DNA of 46,241 nt from Pseudomonadales bacterium (GTDB lineage: Bacteria > Pseudomonadota > Gammaproteobacteria > Pseudomonadales > UBA7434), in contig JABDNS010000070.1 in NCBI GenBank assembly GCA_013043705.1, positions 1-46,241 of the forward strand, written 5' to 3'. A program made the translations under genes and the position numbers. Of this stretch, positions 1 to 8,988 are shown in pieces (the stretch's first letter is position 1; every line of letters begins with the position of its first letter). The notes beneath the pieces were generated by a model. It was given only the letters and a program-made list of their open reading frames with translations. It had not been told where the DNA came from and searched no databases.

Positions 1-464
1 CAGTGAGGAACCTGTGCTGCTATATCCACTGCCCTGGGCATATTCTCTAATGCATCAAGATATTCGGGAAAACTCTCCCAACCCCATTCGAGCCCCTCGT
101 CGAGTGCAGAGCCCGGGATATCTTCAACGTCCTCCATCACTTCAATGAGTTCTTTATGCGCCTTGTCGGTAGGCAAGCAGGGCGCAAAACCCACCCCGCA
201 ATTACCCATCACCAGGGTTGTAATGCCATGATTAACCGCCGGGCTACACATTGGGTCCCAGGTTGCCTGCCCATCCATATGACTGTGCGCATCAACCCAA
301 CCTGGACACACCAAAAGACCGCTGGCATCGATTTCTTTTTTCGCCGCACCATCTACTTTGCCAATTGCACTGATTGCGCCATCTTTAACTGCAAGGTCGC
401 CATCAAAAGCGGGTTTGCCGGTGCCATCGATGATTTTTCCATTGCGGATGATTAAGTCGTACAT
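1..464 (-). CDS. Amidohydrolase, D-aminoacylase-like, N-terminal part (partial)
   Basis: Not listed in the ORF track because it runs off the left edge; I translated the minus strand from an ATG at 464. The protein begins MYDLIIRNGKIIDGTGKPAF, the usual start of composite-domain amidohydrolases. It continues with a metal-binding DAHSHMDGQ (HxH) at about residues 59-67 and MGNCGVGFAP at about residue 87, typical of the N-acyl-D-amino-acid deacylase (Amidohydrolase_3) family. Members hydrolyse N-acyl amino acids or related amides using metal bound by His and Asp residues. About 155 N-terminal residues are present. A GAGG sequence 8 nt upstream supports the start. The exact substrate cannot be read from the sequence. 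The ORF at 156-455 on the plus strand is its shadow. Confidence 0.85.
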   Translation of the reverse strand, partial: MYDLIIRNGKIIDGTGKPAFDGDLAVKDGAISAIGKVDGAAKKEIDASGLLVCPGWVDAHSHMDGQATWDPMCSPAVNHGITTLVMGNCGVGFAPCLPTDKAHKELIEVMEDVEDIPGSALDEGLEWGWESFPEYLDALENMPRAVDIAAQVPH

Positions 465-689
465 TGTTTAGGCCTCGCGTGTATTTTCTTATCGGTAATT
501 TCGAGCACATCGCCTTGATTTGCAGAATGCTTGCCCGGAGTTGAAGATGGGTGATACTGGATGATTCTAGAGCAATAGAACGAGGCAAAACAGCCCGCGA
601 AAGGACTAAATCGCAATATAAAGGCAAGGATCTGGGGATTTTTGATCGAACCAACTTCAGAACCAAGTCCAGCGCCAACAAACGGATAT

Positions 690-724
690 AAAAAAGGCCC
701 ACCCCTGCGGGGTGAGCCTTTTTT
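690..724 (-). terminator. Rho-independent terminator after tRNA-Lys
   Basis: A-tract, a CACCCC-TGCG-GGGTG stem extended by GGC/GCC, then a T-tract. It is nearly symmetric, so it can end transcripts from both sides. It lies 4 nt beyond the encoded CCA end of tRNA-Lys on the minus strand, the expected place for the tRNA terminator. Confidence 0.8.
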
Positions 725-727
725 ATA

Positions 728-803
728 TGGTGGGTCGTGCTGGATTCGAACCAGCGACCAATTGGTTAAAAGCCAACTGCTCTACCAACTGAGCTAACGA
801 CCC
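728..803 (-). tRNA. tRNA-Lys (anticodon TTT)
   Basis: On the minus strand the sequence starts GGGTCGTTAGCTCAGTTGG and folds as a 76-nt cloverleaf with an acceptor stem GGGTCGT/ACGACCC, a D-arm AGCTCAGTTGGTAGAGCA, an anticodon loop CTTTTAA (anticodon TTT, lysine) and a T-arm GGTTCGAATCC. Discriminator A is followed by an encoded CCA (728-730). Its place just after queC matches the tol-pal/que/tRNA-Lys order known from pseudomonads. Confidence 0.97.
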
Positions 804-849
804 GGAAACCTTGTATGAAGCCCGCAGGGGCCTGCAGAACGAAGCGCGT

Positions 850-877
850 ATGGTACCCGCCAAAACCGAAAACTCAA
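850..877 (-). promoter_or_regulatory. Candidate sigma-70 promoter for tRNA-Lys
   Basis: On the minus strand TTGAGT is followed after 16 nt by TACCAT, with a GC-rich ACGCGC just downstream, as in growth-rate-controlled stable RNA promoters. The predicted start is about 40 nt before the mature tRNA. It lies in the queC-tRNA gap. This is a pattern match only; the -10 is imperfect. Confidence 0.45.
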
Positions 878-938
878 GTGCTTTTCACCGGCCAAAGCAC
901 CAATCCCAGGGCCCCGAATAACCAGCAGGTGGCGGCTT

Positions 939-1619
939 TCAGGCATAACGGGTGGGGTCGGCAACACCAGCATCTCCGAAGCCCTGGCGACGCAATCGAC
1001 AGCTGTCGCATCGGCCACAGGCCAGGCCGTCCGAACTGGCCTGGTAGCAGGACACCGTTTGAGCGTAATCCACCCCCAGGGCTGCACCAGCGCGAATTAT
1101 CTCTGCCTTGGACATTTTCAACAACGGCGCAACTACCGCCGGCCCGTGCCCCTCAACCCCCGCTCGCGTGGCCTTGTCTGCCATGGCCTGGAAGGCGTCG
1201 ATATATTCGGGCCGGCAATCCGGGTAGCCCGAATAATCCACAGCATTAACACCCACAAAGATAGCGCTCGCATCCAGCACCTCTGCATAGCCCAATGCGA
1301 AACTCAAAAAGATCGTATTGCGCGCTGGCACATAGGTAATAGGAATACCGCCAGTTGGCTGCTCCGGCACGTCCAGCCGGGTATCGGTTAACGCCGAGCC
1401 GCCAATACTGCCCAGATCGAAATTAATTACGCGGTGTTCATTGGCTCGCTGCTGCTGCGATATTACTACAGCCGCTGCAAGCTCGGCGGCGCTGCGCTGG
1501 CCATAATTAAAGCTCAGTGTGTAGCAGTCATATCCATCAATTTGGGCCATAGCCAGCACGGTGGAAGAATCCAGGCCCCCCGATAAAAGTACAACCGCTC
1601 GCTTATATTTTTTTGCCAT
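939..1619 (-). CDS. queC: 7-cyano-7-deazaguanine synthase QueC
   Basis: QueC converts 7-carboxy-7-deazaguanine to preQ0 using ATP and ammonia, in the cytoplasm, on the path to queuosine in tRNA. The 226-residue protein has the PP-loop ATP pyrophosphatase motif SGGLDSST at about residues 14-21 and a C-terminal zinc cluster made of CYQ plus CGRCDSC, both diagnostic. Length matches the family (220-235). The start is an ATG at 1619. It follows queE by 25 nt, so the two very likely share a transcript, and both lie downstream of the tol-pal genes as in Pseudomonas. Another queuosine gene, queD, is not in the window. Confidence 0.97.
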   Translation of the reverse strand: MAKKYKRAVVLLSGGLDSSTVLAMAQIDGYDCYTLSFNYGQRSAAELAAAVVISQQQRANEHRVINFDLGSIGGSALTDTRLDVPEQPTGGIPITYVPARNTIFLSFALGYAEVLDASAIFVGVNAVDYSGYPDCRPEYIDAFQAMADKATRAGVEGHGPAVVAPLLKMSKAEIIRAGAALGVDYAQTVSCYQASSDGLACGRCDSCRLRRQGFGDAGVADPTRYA

Positions 1620-1647
1620 CTACTTTTTTCTCGGTAATACGCTGCGC

Positions 1648-2322
1648 TCAGTGGCCGGGCGCATCACCCCAAATTAGTTTGTGCTGCTGAATTTGCATTC
1701 GCACCGGCAGCTTGTCTTCAAGTATCCATTCGGCAAGCGTGCGCGGTAACAACGCATCCGGCCCGTCTTCTATGGCCATTACTGGCGAAAATAAAACAGC
1801 TGCAACCCGCGCTGCCAACTGGTGTTTGCGAATAAATTCACCCGCCCACTCGTAGTCCTCGCGGCTACCGATAACAATTTTTACTTCGTCGTTGTTAGCA
1901 AGCAGCTCTATGTTCTGCCAAAGATTTTTTGCTAATTCGCCGGAGGATGGCGTTTTAAAATCCACGACGCGCTTCACCCGCGAATCTACCGTAGCAATAT
2001 TGAGCGCACCGCTGGTCTCCAGCGACACCTGGTAACCGGCATTGCACAAAGCTTCTAGCAGTGCAATGCAACCGGGCTGTGCCAATGGCTCACCACCCGT
2101 GACGCAAACAAAACGTGCGTCGTGTGCCGCAACATTCGACAAAACATCGGCCAGTGCGAAAGTTGTGCCGCCACTGAACGCATAAGCCGTATCGCAATAC
2201 CTGCAGCGCAATGGGCACCCTGTAAGGCGAACAAAAACCGTTCGCTCACCAACCCAGGAAGATTCTCCTTGCAGTGAACAAAAAATTTCGGTGAGTCTTA
2301 AACTGGTGTCGCTGGCGAGCAT
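1648..2322 (-). CDS. queE: 7-carboxy-7-deazaguanine synthase QueE
   Basis: A radical SAM enzyme that contracts 6-carboxytetrahydropterin to 7-carboxy-7-deazaguanine, the step before QueC. The 224-residue protein opens with LTEIFCSLQGES, the typical QueE start. It then has the cluster-binding CPLRCRYCD (CX3CX2C) at about residues 37-45, and GGEPLAQPG, the radical SAM GGE motif, near residue 77. Length fits the compact proteobacterial form. It starts with ATG at 2322, with a poor Shine-Dalgarno, so translation may be low or coupled. It sits 39 nt after cpoB and 25 nt before queC in a minus-strand run. Confidence 0.96.
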   Translation of the reverse strand: MLASDTSLRLTEIFCSLQGESSWVGERTVFVRLTGCPLRCRYCDTAYAFSGGTTFALADVLSNVAAHDARFVCVTGGEPLAQPGCIALLEALCNAGYQVSLETSGALNIATVDSRVKRVVDFKTPSSGELAKNLWQNIELLANNDEVKIVIGSREDYEWAGEFIRKHQLAARVAAVLFSPVMAIEDGPDALLPRTLAEWILEDKLPVRMQIQQHKLIWGDAPGH

Positions 2323-2361
2323 GGCAGGAGCCGCAAGTAATAACCGCGCAAGGGTGCGCGT

Positions 2362-3300
2362 TTACAGGCTGTTTTTCAGGTACTCGCGGGCGGGATTAAC
2401 CGCGGTGCTGTTGGGGTGGTCATTGAGCACCGACTCGAGCATAGCGCGGGCCTGATCTACATCGCCGAGTTGGTGGTATATTTTTCCGAGCTTGAATTTT
2501 GCCTCAGCCGCTTTGCGATGCTTGCTATAGCCGGTCACCAAAGCTTCAAAAGAATCGCGAGATTTTTCCAAACTGGAATCGAGATAATACAACTCGCCCA
2601 GCCAAAAATGCGCACTCGGTACATATTCGCTAGCCGGAAAATCTTTGATAAAAGCAGACAGCCCCACCTTGGCCTTACTGAACTGGCGATCCTTGACCAT
2701 TTGATAAGCAGTGCTATAAACCTCTCGCGCGTCGTCTGCCTCACGGACCCCGGGCGCCGCCGCTGCGGGTGGAGGTGCGCTCGCGGTGCTATACACCTGC
2801 GAGGACGACAGTGTTTTTGGCGGTGCGCTGGTTACGGGCTCCCTAACTGCAGCAGCACGCTGGCGCGGCGCCACACCACCTTGCATCTGCTGCTGTAACT
2901 CGCCAATGCGACGATCGAGATTGCGATAGTCATCCATGCGCCGCTGGCTAAGCTGTTCTATTAGATAGGCCTGCTGTTCAACGAGACCGCGCAACTCACT
3001 CATTTCCACCTGTAGTGTTTGCAATTGAACATACAATTCGGCAGAGGCATTTCTTCCCGCGCGCCCCGTGGAATAGGTAGTGCCTGAGGGACCAGCTACA
3101 GAAGCGCTTGCATCGATCACGCCGCTATCATCGCCTACACTGGTAACCACAGTGGGCTGGCCCTCAACAACTTCAATCGCCGCCTGCACGCCAACACTTG
3201 CTAGCGCAAACCAACATAGTGCAATGGCAAATCGAACTAACAAAGCAAGGCGCGCAACAATATATTGCGGGTGAAAGCTTTTGCCCAATTGTGCATCCAT
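2362..3300 (-). CDS. cpoB: Tol-Pal cell division coordinator CpoB (YbgF)
   Basis: A periplasmic protein that links Tol-Pal constriction to peptidoglycan synthesis at division. The track starts at a TTG (3309); I prefer the ATG at 3300, giving 312 residues. A hydrophobic signal segment ending near GVQA is followed by a predicted coiled coil (LQVEMSELRGLVEQQAYLIE), the trimerisation helix. After a Pro/Ala/Ser-rich linker come C-terminal TPR repeats from about residue 190 (AYQMVKDRQFSKAK, FWLGELYYLDSSLEKS, KLGKIYHQLGDVDQA). It lies 35 nt downstream of pal, the usual place. The N-terminus before the signal helix is longer than in E. coli, so a later start is possible. Confidence 0.93.
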   Translation of the reverse strand: MDAQLGKSFHPQYIVARLALLVRFAIALCWFALASVGVQAAIEVVEGQPTVVTSVGDDSGVIDASASVAGPSGTTYSTGRAGRNASAELYVQLQTLQVEMSELRGLVEQQAYLIEQLSQRRMDDYRNLDRRIGELQQQMQGGVAPRQRAAAVREPVTSAPPKTLSSSQVYSTASAPPPAAAAPGVREADDAREVYSTAYQMVKDRQFSKAKVGLSAFIKDFPASEYVPSAHFWLGELYYLDSSLEKSRDSFEALVTGYSKHRKAAEAKFKLGKIYHQLGDVDQARAMLESVLNDHPNSTAVNPAREYLKNSL

Positions 3301-3335
3301 AGACAGCAACTCGCGCTAGATTTTGGAATTAACGA

Positions 3336-3857
3336 TTACTTCAGTTCTACACGACGATTCATCGACCATCCGCTTTCGTCGCTGCGCAAAGAAATCGGGC
3401 GCTCTTCGCCATAGCTGACCACTTCAATACGCGAGCGCGATACGCCTTGTATGGCCAGGTAATCAGCTACCGCCTTGGCACGGCGCTCACCGAGTGCAAG
3501 GTTGTATTCACGCGTGCCGCGCTCATCGGCATGACCTTCCAGCCGGATCGCTGTGCTAGTGTTACGCAGGTACGCGGCTTGCGCATCCAGTGCGGCGCGC
3601 GCACCCGTCTTTAACTGCGAAGAATCGAAGTCAAAGTAAAAAACCGTTTCCAACGATGCGGGCACTGGCTCTTCGACAACACGGGTAGGCGCACGGTCGA
3701 TAGGCGTTGCGACAACTTCAGGTTCCTGCACAACCGTGGGCTCTTCGACCGGTTCCGGCTGGGTTTGTTTGGACGCACAGGCGCTGAGCACCGCTGCCAC
3801 CGCAGTGACAAAAAGAACGCGTTTGATGGATGACCCTGCTTTGATAAAAGTTGCCAT
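3336..3857 (-). CDS. pal: Peptidoglycan-associated lipoprotein Pal
   Basis: An outer-membrane lipoprotein that binds peptidoglycan and TolB. The 173-residue protein has a signal peptide with lipobox LSAC (Cys27 of this start). A Pro/Glu/Val-rich linker follows, then an OmpA-like domain from about residue 66. That domain has VFYFDFDSSQL and the peptidoglycan-binding GHADERGTREYNLALGERR. Length and layout match Pal. It lies between tolB (174 nt upstream) and cpoB (35 nt downstream). The 174-nt gap before it suggests an internal promoter, as for pal in other bacteria, though I could not point to a clear one. Confidence 0.97.
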   Translation of the reverse strand: MATFIKAGSSIKRVLFVTAVAAVLSACASKQTQPEPVEEPTVVQEPEVVATPIDRAPTRVVEEPVPASLETVFYFDFDSSQLKTGARAALDAQAAYLRNTSTAIRLEGHADERGTREYNLALGERRAKAVADYLAIQGVSRSRIEVVSYGEERPISLRSDESGWSMNRRVELK

Positions 3858-4031
3858 GATAATGGTATCCTCTTTGTATAACCCCGTAGATTTTTAGACG
3901 CGCTGCAGCTCATACCGAAAATTCGAACAGCCAAACTGCACTACACGCGATGTTCACGCGTTAGTTTAAACCATTGTCTGCGTGCACAACCCATGTTCTG
4001 CGCGCCAAAAAGTCGCAAAAAATGCGGGTAT

Positions 4032-5339
4032 TTAGCGAGTTTTGGGCGACCAGGCTGGCTCTCGCACATCACTGTCTGGCGACGGCAGCCGATATTTGAA
4101 TCCTCCATCCAGCGCCACCGCCGCTAACACGCCTTTATTGCCTTGCTTGGTGGCGAACAACAACATGCTACCGTTGGGGGCAATACTGGGCGATTCATCG
4201 AGAAAGGAGCGCGTCAAAACCAGCAGCCGGCCAGTCTCGATTTCCTGCCAGGCGATGTGGTATTCGCCATTTTGCTGGTGCACCATTACCATGCTCTTGC
4301 CATCTGCCAGCATTTGCGCAGCCGCGTTATAGTTGCCCCTAAAGGTTATCCGTTTGACCTTGCCGGTCTCGATATCGACCCGGTAAATTTGTGGCTGGCC
4401 ACCACGATCCGAGGTAAAGACCAGTGCTTTACCATCCGGCGTCCAATCGGGCTCAGTATCGATCGAAAAATGGCGGGTTACGCGTTTCAGGGCCTTGCTA
4501 GCCAGGTCCATCACATACACTTCAGGGTTACCATCCTTGGATAACACCATTGCCATGCGCCTGCCATCGGGCGACCAGGCCGGCGCGCCATTCAGGCCGC
4601 GAAAAGCGGTTAGTTGTTCGCGCTCACCACTGGCCAGATTTTGCCGATATATAGCCGGCCGGCTTGACTCAAAACTCACATAGGCCAGGTGCTCGCCATC
4701 GGGTGACCAGTCGGGCGACAGAATTGGCTCTTTGCTGCGCAGAATCTCGCGCGGCCTTGCGCCATCGGCATCGGCGATGATCAGCCGATGCATGCGGTTG
4801 TTCGCCGCTCCGGTTACCGACACGTAAGCCATGCGCGTGCCGAACACACCTTCAATGCCGGTTAATTTTTCGTAAACCTGGTCGCTGGCGCCATGTGCCA
4901 CGGCACGCATCTCACGCGAAATATTTTGCACCCGCTGCGACAACACCGGACGCTGCCGGATTACGTCGAATAGTTCAATGTCCAGCACCAGCTCATCACC
5001 GGCGAGCTCGCTGCGACCAATTAACAGGTATTCCACGTTTAGTGAGCGCCAATCGCGATACACCACTTCGGTTGCGTTGCGAGGCGTACTCAGCATGGCA
5101 TCGCGTGGCAAAACCTCGAAGCGGCCACTGCGCATGAGGTCGGCTGCAACCACCGAGGCCAGGTCGAGGCCTATAGGCGCGCCGCTGTGTGCAAACGGCA
5201 CCACCGCAATGCGCGTCGGGTTGTCGACGCCTTCGGTCACTTCGATCAACAAGTTGGCGCGGGCTAGCGGTGCGGCAATCACCACCATGTAAACGCATAC
5301 CAATGAAAATAAACACTGTTTTAGAGCGCGAACCGTCAC
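4032..5339 (-). CDS. tolB: Tol-Pal system protein TolB
   Basis: A periplasmic beta-propeller that binds Pal and transmits TolA signals. The 435-residue protein starts with GTG, overlapping the tolA stop by 4 nt (GTGA), so it is translationally coupled. A signal peptide ends near PLARA; an alpha/beta N-terminal domain spans about residues 30-165. The propeller shows repeated blades such as [29 protein letters not shown] and [19 protein letters not shown]. Length is normal for TolB (about 430). The C-terminus ends EPAWSPKTR. Confidence 0.97.
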   Translation of the reverse strand: MTVRALKQCLFSLVCVYMVVIAAPLARANLLIEVTEGVDNPTRIAVVPFAHSGAPIGLDLASVVAADLMRSGRFEVLPRDAMLSTPRNATEVVYRDWRSLNVEYLLIGRSELAGDELVLDIELFDVIRQRPVLSQRVQNISREMRAVAHGASDQVYEKLTGIEGVFGTRMAYVSVTGAANNRMHRLIIADADGARPREILRSKEPILSPDWSPDGEHLAYVSFESSRPAIYRQNLASGEREQLTAFRGLNGAPAWSPDGRRMAMVLSKDGNPEVYVMDLASKALKRVTRHFSIDTEPDWTPDGKALVFTSDRGGQPQIYRVDIETGKVKRITFRGNYNAAAQMLADGKSMVMVHQQNGEYHIAWQEIETGRLLVLTRSFLDESPSIAPNGSMLLFATKQGNKGVLAAVALDGGFKYRLPSPDSDVREPAWSPKTR

Positions 5340-6064
5340 AAGCGCAAATCCTCTGGTCGAAAAATAATATCGATGCTGCGAAAATTGCGCTCGAACAATC
5401 TGCCGGGCATGCCGCTCAGCATGTCGAAGCGCCCCACTTTTTCTACCGCGTGAACCGCCGAGCGATCCAATGCAATGTTGCCGCTGCTCTTTTTCACCGC
5501 AACGCTAACTACATCGCCGTTCGGGAGCAGCCTGATCGACAGCAGCACTTCCATATAGTTTCGCGCCGATGGCGGCCTGGACCAGCGACTGGCAATCTCT
5601 GCTCTCATTAATGCCACATACGCGGCAACTTGCTCAAATTCAGCCGCCTGCGCAAGCTCGGCCTCCTCCTGCGCAAGCAGTGCTTGCATACGCGCGCGCT
5701 CCCTTTGTTCGGCTTCGCGTTGCCGCGCCGCAGCCGCGTCACGCTGCTTTTCTTTGCTCGCGGCGCGCTTTTTCACAGCCGGTTTTTTCGCTAGCGCTTT
5801 TTTCTCGGGTACTGGTTTGTCTTTTGCAACCGGCGCCTTTTTTAGCGGCGGCTTTTTTCTTGCCGCTGTTTTCGCCTTTGGCTTCAACTCAACCAACGAG
5901 GCCTGGATGACTTTATGTGGAGACACCAGCTGGCGCTCCGGGTTTGCGTTAAATCCACCCACCATCAGAAACGCCAGCAGCAAATGCACCACGCAAGCCG
6001 CCAGCAGCGGCAGCACATAGCTATACCATTGGGTGCCCGGGTAATGTGCCGCATTCGCTATCAT
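5336..6064 (-). CDS. tolA: Cell envelope integrity protein TolA
   Basis: An inner-membrane protein that spans the periplasm and carries force from TolQR to TolB/Pal. The 242-residue protein has one membrane helix near residues 15-37. A Lys/Ala/Pro-rich stretch (about residues 60-100) and an Ala/Glu/Arg helical stretch (about 100-150) come next. The C-terminal TonB-like domain has [16 protein letters not shown] and [17 protein letters not shown]. It is shorter than E. coli TolA (421) but close to many marine gammaproteobacterial forms, the middle helix being the variable part. It lies 9 nt after tolR and overlaps tolB by 4 nt. Confidence 0.95.
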   Translation of the reverse strand: MIANAAHYPGTQWYSYVLPLLAACVVHLLLAFLMVGGFNANPERQLVSPHKVIQASLVELKPKAKTAARKKPPLKKAPVAKDKPVPEKKALAKKPAVKKRAASKEKQRDAAAARQREAEQRERARMQALLAQEEAELAQAAEFEQVAAYVALMRAEIASRWSRPPSARNYMEVLLSIRLLPNGDVVSVAVKKSSGNIALDRSAVHAVEKVGRFDMLSGMPGRLFERNFRSIDIIFRPEDLRL

Positions 6065-6073
6065 GCTAATGCG

Positions 6074-6511
6074 TTACGGCGCCTCGGTAACAAGGCCAAC
6101 CGAGGCTGCGCCCGCGCCCTGTAACGCACTCATCAGGCTTACTACTTCGCCATAGGGAATTTTTTTATCGCCCCAAACCAGCACCGGGGTTTTGGGTTTT
6201 TGTTTTAAAACCTTTGTTACCTGCCGCGTGATACGATCCAACGGCACCGGGCTGTCGGGCTCGGCACCCAGATTAATGTAATAGCTACCATCGGCCTTCA
6301 GCGAAACAATCAGCGGCTCATCGCGCTCGCCATCAATGGGTGAAGCGGGCGACTGTGGCAGCTCCACTTCAACACCCTGCATAAGCAACGGCGCGGTTAC
6401 CATAAACACGATAAGCAGCACGAGGGTCACGTCGATGTAGGGTACGACATTGATTTCAGCAATCAGTTTGCGACGCCGGCCAGCGCGCCTGCCCGCATGA
6501 AAACCCGACAT
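6074..6511 (-). CDS. tolR: Tol-Pal stator protein TolR
   Basis: A single-span inner-membrane protein of the ExbD/TolR family, forming the proton channel with TolQ. The 145-residue protein has a basic N-terminus (GRRAGRRRK) and a helix with the essential acidic residue, Asp27 in NVVPYIDVTLVLLIVFMV. A periplasmic domain ends with the family pattern VWGDKKIPYGEVVSLMSALQ. The start is ATG at 6511, 4 nt after the tolQ stop. Length matches the family (about 140-150). Confidence 0.97.
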   Translation of the reverse strand: MSGFHAGRRAGRRRKLIAEINVVPYIDVTLVLLIVFMVTAPLLMQGVEVELPQSPASPIDGERDEPLIVSLKADGSYYINLGAEPDSPVPLDRITRQVTKVLKQKPKTPVLVWGDKKIPYGEVVSLMSALQGAGAASVGLVTEAP

Positions 6512-6515
6512 AAGC

Positions 6516-7208
6516 TTAGGCGCGCCTCGCTGCGTGAATCTGGCGATGCAGGATGCTCGAAAACTCTTCGGCGAAAGTCTCGTAGCGACTCAGCAACATA
6601 TCGACGCGGGCAGAGAAACGGTTGTAAGCAATAACAGCAGGAATGGCCGCGAACAGACCCATGGCGGTTGCGATAAGCGCTTCAGAAATACCAGGCGCGA
6701 CGGAAGCCAGCGTTGCCTGTTTAACGTTGGCCAAGCCGCGAAAGGAGTTCATCACCCCCCAAACGGTGCCGAGTAAACCAATATACGGGCTGGCTGAACC
6801 AACGTTGGCAAGAAACGGCAGGTGCTTACCCAGCTCTTCTTCTTCACGCGCCAGCGCCACGCGCATGGCACGCTCGCTGCCGGCCATCAACGCATCCGAC
6901 TCGATGCCGCCCTGCTGCCGCAAGCGCGAGAACTCTTTATAACCAGCGCGAAAAATAGCTTCAACGCCGGTAACTGCGCCGCGTTCGGCGCGCTCGTTAC
7001 CTGCGCGGTACAGTTGGCTGAGGTCGACGCCGGACCAAAACTCGTCTTCGAAACGAACCAGCTCCCTGCGCGCACGACGGTATACCCCCGCGCGCTGGAA
7101 AATCATTACCCAGGAAACCAGCGAGGCGAGCAGTAGCACGCCCATAACGCATTGCACCAACAAGGTTGCTTCGAGGATGAGCTGCCAAATAGAGAGTTGT
7201 TCAGTCAC
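6516..7208 (-). CDS. tolQ: Tol-Pal proton channel protein TolQ
   Basis: A three-span inner-membrane protein of the ExbB/TolQ/MotA family, powering Tol-Pal by proton flow. The 230-residue protein has helices near residues 14-36, 128-158 and 168-192. The conserved SPYIGLLGTVWGVMNSF and GISEALIATAMGLFAAIPAVIAYN blocks are present. The start is GTG at 7208, with AAGG 7-8 nt upstream. It heads tolQRAB, but the spacing to ybgC is 237 nt because an inverted-repeat element lies in between; in related genomes these two genes are usually nearly adjacent. Confidence 0.97.
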   Translation of the reverse strand: MTEQLSIWQLILEATLLVQCVMGVLLLASLVSWVMIFQRAGVYRRARRELVRFEDEFWSGVDLSQLYRAGNERAERGAVTGVEAIFRAGYKEFSRLRQQGGIESDALMAGSERAMRVALAREEEELGKHLPFLANVGSASPYIGLLGTVWGVMNSFRGLANVKQATLASVAPGISEALIATAMGLFAAIPAVIAYNRFSARVDMLLSRYETFAEEFSSILHRQIHAARRA

Positions 7209-7269
7209 GAGTTAACCTTTAAAAGTAGTGATGCCCGGCCTCGTCGCGAGCTCGGAATTGCGGCTGTAC

Positions 7270-7364
7270 GGGAGCTTTCGCTTTCATGACACGCTGTAAA
7301 TACATCCGTGTACGCTCGACGGCGGCGTCCATGCCGCCGTACGGTCATGAAAGCGAAAGCTCCC
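7270..7364. repeat. Inverted-repeat intergenic element (REP/MITE-like)
   Basis: Two perfect 21-nt arms, GGGAGCTTTCGCTTTCATGAC at 7270-7290 and its reverse complement at 7344-7364, flank a 53-nt centre. The centre holds a second perfect hairpin, CGGCGGC-GTCCAT-GCCGCCG, at 7320-7339. The string CCGTACGGTCATGAA recurs about 50 nt further on, near 7387, as a partial second copy. No reading frame or transposase is present. I recall similar dispersed units in marine gammaproteobacteria, but that is memory, not a search. It sits between ybgC and tolQ in an otherwise tight operon. Confidence 0.85.
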
Positions 7365-7445
7365 TTGCAGCCTGCAATGAGACCAGCCGTACGGTCATGA
7401 ATCGCAAAACCCGCACCACACTCTGCAGGGTTTGGCCTACATCGC

Positions 7446-7862
7446 TCAGTTCGAAATCGCCAGCAATTTTTCGCGCAGAGCCTTTGGCATCGCCACCGGC
7501 TTGCGCGTATCGCGGCTTACGCAGGCAACTTTGGTTTCTCCGCGGCAAAGCATTTCTGGCCCAGCACCTGCCCGCTTTATGGTTTGTTCAAAAACAACCA
7601 GGCTGCGGCCCACGCGTTTGACGTCGGCGCTTACCACAAGTTCATCATCGAGCACTGCCGATGCAACATAGTCACACTCAAGCCCAGTGACAACAAACAT
7701 TAATTGATCGGCAAACAGTGCTGCCTTACCCAGGCCGAGACCGCGCAACATATCAGTGCGCGCCCGTTCCATAAACTTCAGGTAATTAACGTAATAAACA
7801 ATGCCACCCGCGTCGGTATCTTCTATATAAACGCGCAGCTTGATGGTGAATGGAGTAGCCAA
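7446..7862 (-). CDS. ybgC: Tol-Pal-associated acyl-CoA thioesterase YbgC
   Basis: A small cytoplasmic hotdog-fold thioesterase that hydrolyses acyl-CoA (or acyl-ACP) and is genetically tied to tol-pal. The 138-residue protein has the hallmark YIEDTDAGGIVYYVNYLKFMER near the N-terminus, with Asp17-type catalytic residue context. The start is TTG at 7862; no ATG or GTG fits the family start, and the residues before RVYIEDTDAGG match the expected N-terminus. It begins 15 nt after ruvB ends. The 237-nt gap to tolQ is unusual. Confidence 0.94.
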   Translation of the reverse strand: MATPFTIKLRVYIEDTDAGGIVYYVNYLKFMERARTDMLRGLGLGKAALFADQLMFVVTGLECDYVASAVLDDELVVSADVKRVGRSLVVFEQTIKRAGAGPEMLCRGETKVACVSRDTRKPVAMPKALREKLLAISN

Positions 7863-7877
7863 TGTGTTGTATTGCGC

Positions 7878-8915
7878 TTAATCGAACAATTCGCCTACAG
7901 GCACAATATTAAAATGCTCGTAGGCTCGCCTGGTTGCGACGCGTCCACGCTGCGTGCGCTGCAAAAACCCCTGCTGGATCAGGTAAGGCTCCAATACATC
8001 TTCGATAGTGCCGCGCTCTTCGCTAATGGCGGTAGCCAGGTTGTCAACGCCCACAGGGCCGCCGTCGAACTTTTCGATAATGGTTAGCAGCAAGCGACGA
8101 TCCATATGGTCGAAGCCCTGTGGATCGATATTCAGCGTATTGAGGGCTCCATCGGCAACCAAAGAAGTAACAACACCCGCGTGTTTAACCTGCGCAAAAT
8201 CGCGCACGCGGCGCAGCAGGCGGTTGGCGATGCGTGGCGTGCCGCGCGATCGACGCGCAATTTCGCCGGCGCCGGCTGTTTCAATTTCGATATCCAATAA
8301 CGACGCGGCGCGCTCGACGATACTCGCCAGGTCTTGCAACGAATAAAACTCCAGCCTTTGCACAATACCGAAGCGATCGCGCAACGGCGAGGTAAGCGAG
8401 CCGGCCCGTGTGGTAGCGCCTACCAGGGTAAAGGGCGGCAGGTCGAGTTTGATGGAACGCGCCGAAGGGCCTTCGCCAATAATGATATCGAGTTGGAAAT
8501 CTTCCATGGCCGGGTAAAGCACTTCTTCAACCACCGGTGACAAACGGTGGATCTCATCGACAAACAATACGTCACCACTTTGCAAATTGGTTAGCAAGGC
8601 GGCCAAATCACCGGGCTTTTCGAGCACCGGCCCGGAAGTGGAGTGCAGTGTGACGCCGAGCTCATTGGCAACAATATGCGCGAGCGTGGTTTTGCCAAGC
8701 CCGGGCGGGCCAAAAACCAGCAAGTGGTCCATTGCCTCATTGCGCATGCGCGCCGCTTCAATAAACACCTGCATTTGCTCGCAAACGGCGGGCTGCCCGG
8801 TGTAGTCCTGCAATGTCTTGGGGCGCAGTGCCCTGTCCTGCTCGGCTTCTATATGCCGGGTAGCACCAGTATCCGCGTCGTCGTTTGCTGAAACTAATCG
8901 ATCGGGTTCAATCAT
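7878..8915 (-). CDS. ruvB: Holliday junction helicase motor RuvB
   Basis: A hexameric AAA+ ATPase that drives branch migration with RuvA in recombinational repair. The 345-residue protein has Walker [10 protein letters not shown] near residue 70, Walker B FVDEIHR near residue 120, sensor GATTRAG, and the C-terminal winged helix with [13 protein letters not shown]. Length is typical (about 340-350). The start is ATG at 8915. The gap to ruvA is 73 nt. I saw no convincing LexA box in the window for the ruv genes. Confidence 0.98.
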   Translation of the reverse strand: MIEPDRLVSANDDADTGATRHIEAEQDRALRPKTLQDYTGQPAVCEQMQVFIEAARMRNEAMDHLLVFGPPGLGKTTLAHIVANELGVTLHSTSGPVLEKPGDLAALLTNLQSGDVLFVDEIHRLSPVVEEVLYPAMEDFQLDIIIGEGPSARSIKLDLPPFTLVGATTRAGSLTSPLRDRFGIVQRLEFYSLQDLASIVERAASLLDIEIETAGAGEIARRSRGTPRIANRLLRRVRDFAQVKHAGVVTSLVADGALNTLNIDPQGFDHMDRRLLLTIIEKFDGGPVGVDNLATAISEERGTIEDVLEPYLIQQGFLQRTQRGRVATRRAYEHFNIVPVGELFD

Positions 8916-8988
8916 TACTGAGCCACTTAACGCGTTGGGAATTTTTCATAAGAAGTGCCGGGCTTTGCAATGCTGGTATTTTTTTCAA

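Noticed and set aside
403-702. 99-residue minus-strand ORF between the amidohydrolase and tRNA-Lys
   Set aside because: It overlaps the amidohydrolase N-terminus in another frame and the tRNA terminator; no domain or ribosome site.
7209-7445. Insertion sequence between ybgC and tolQ
   Set aside because: No transposase frame, and no target duplication could be recognised; the element is only a nested inverted repeat.
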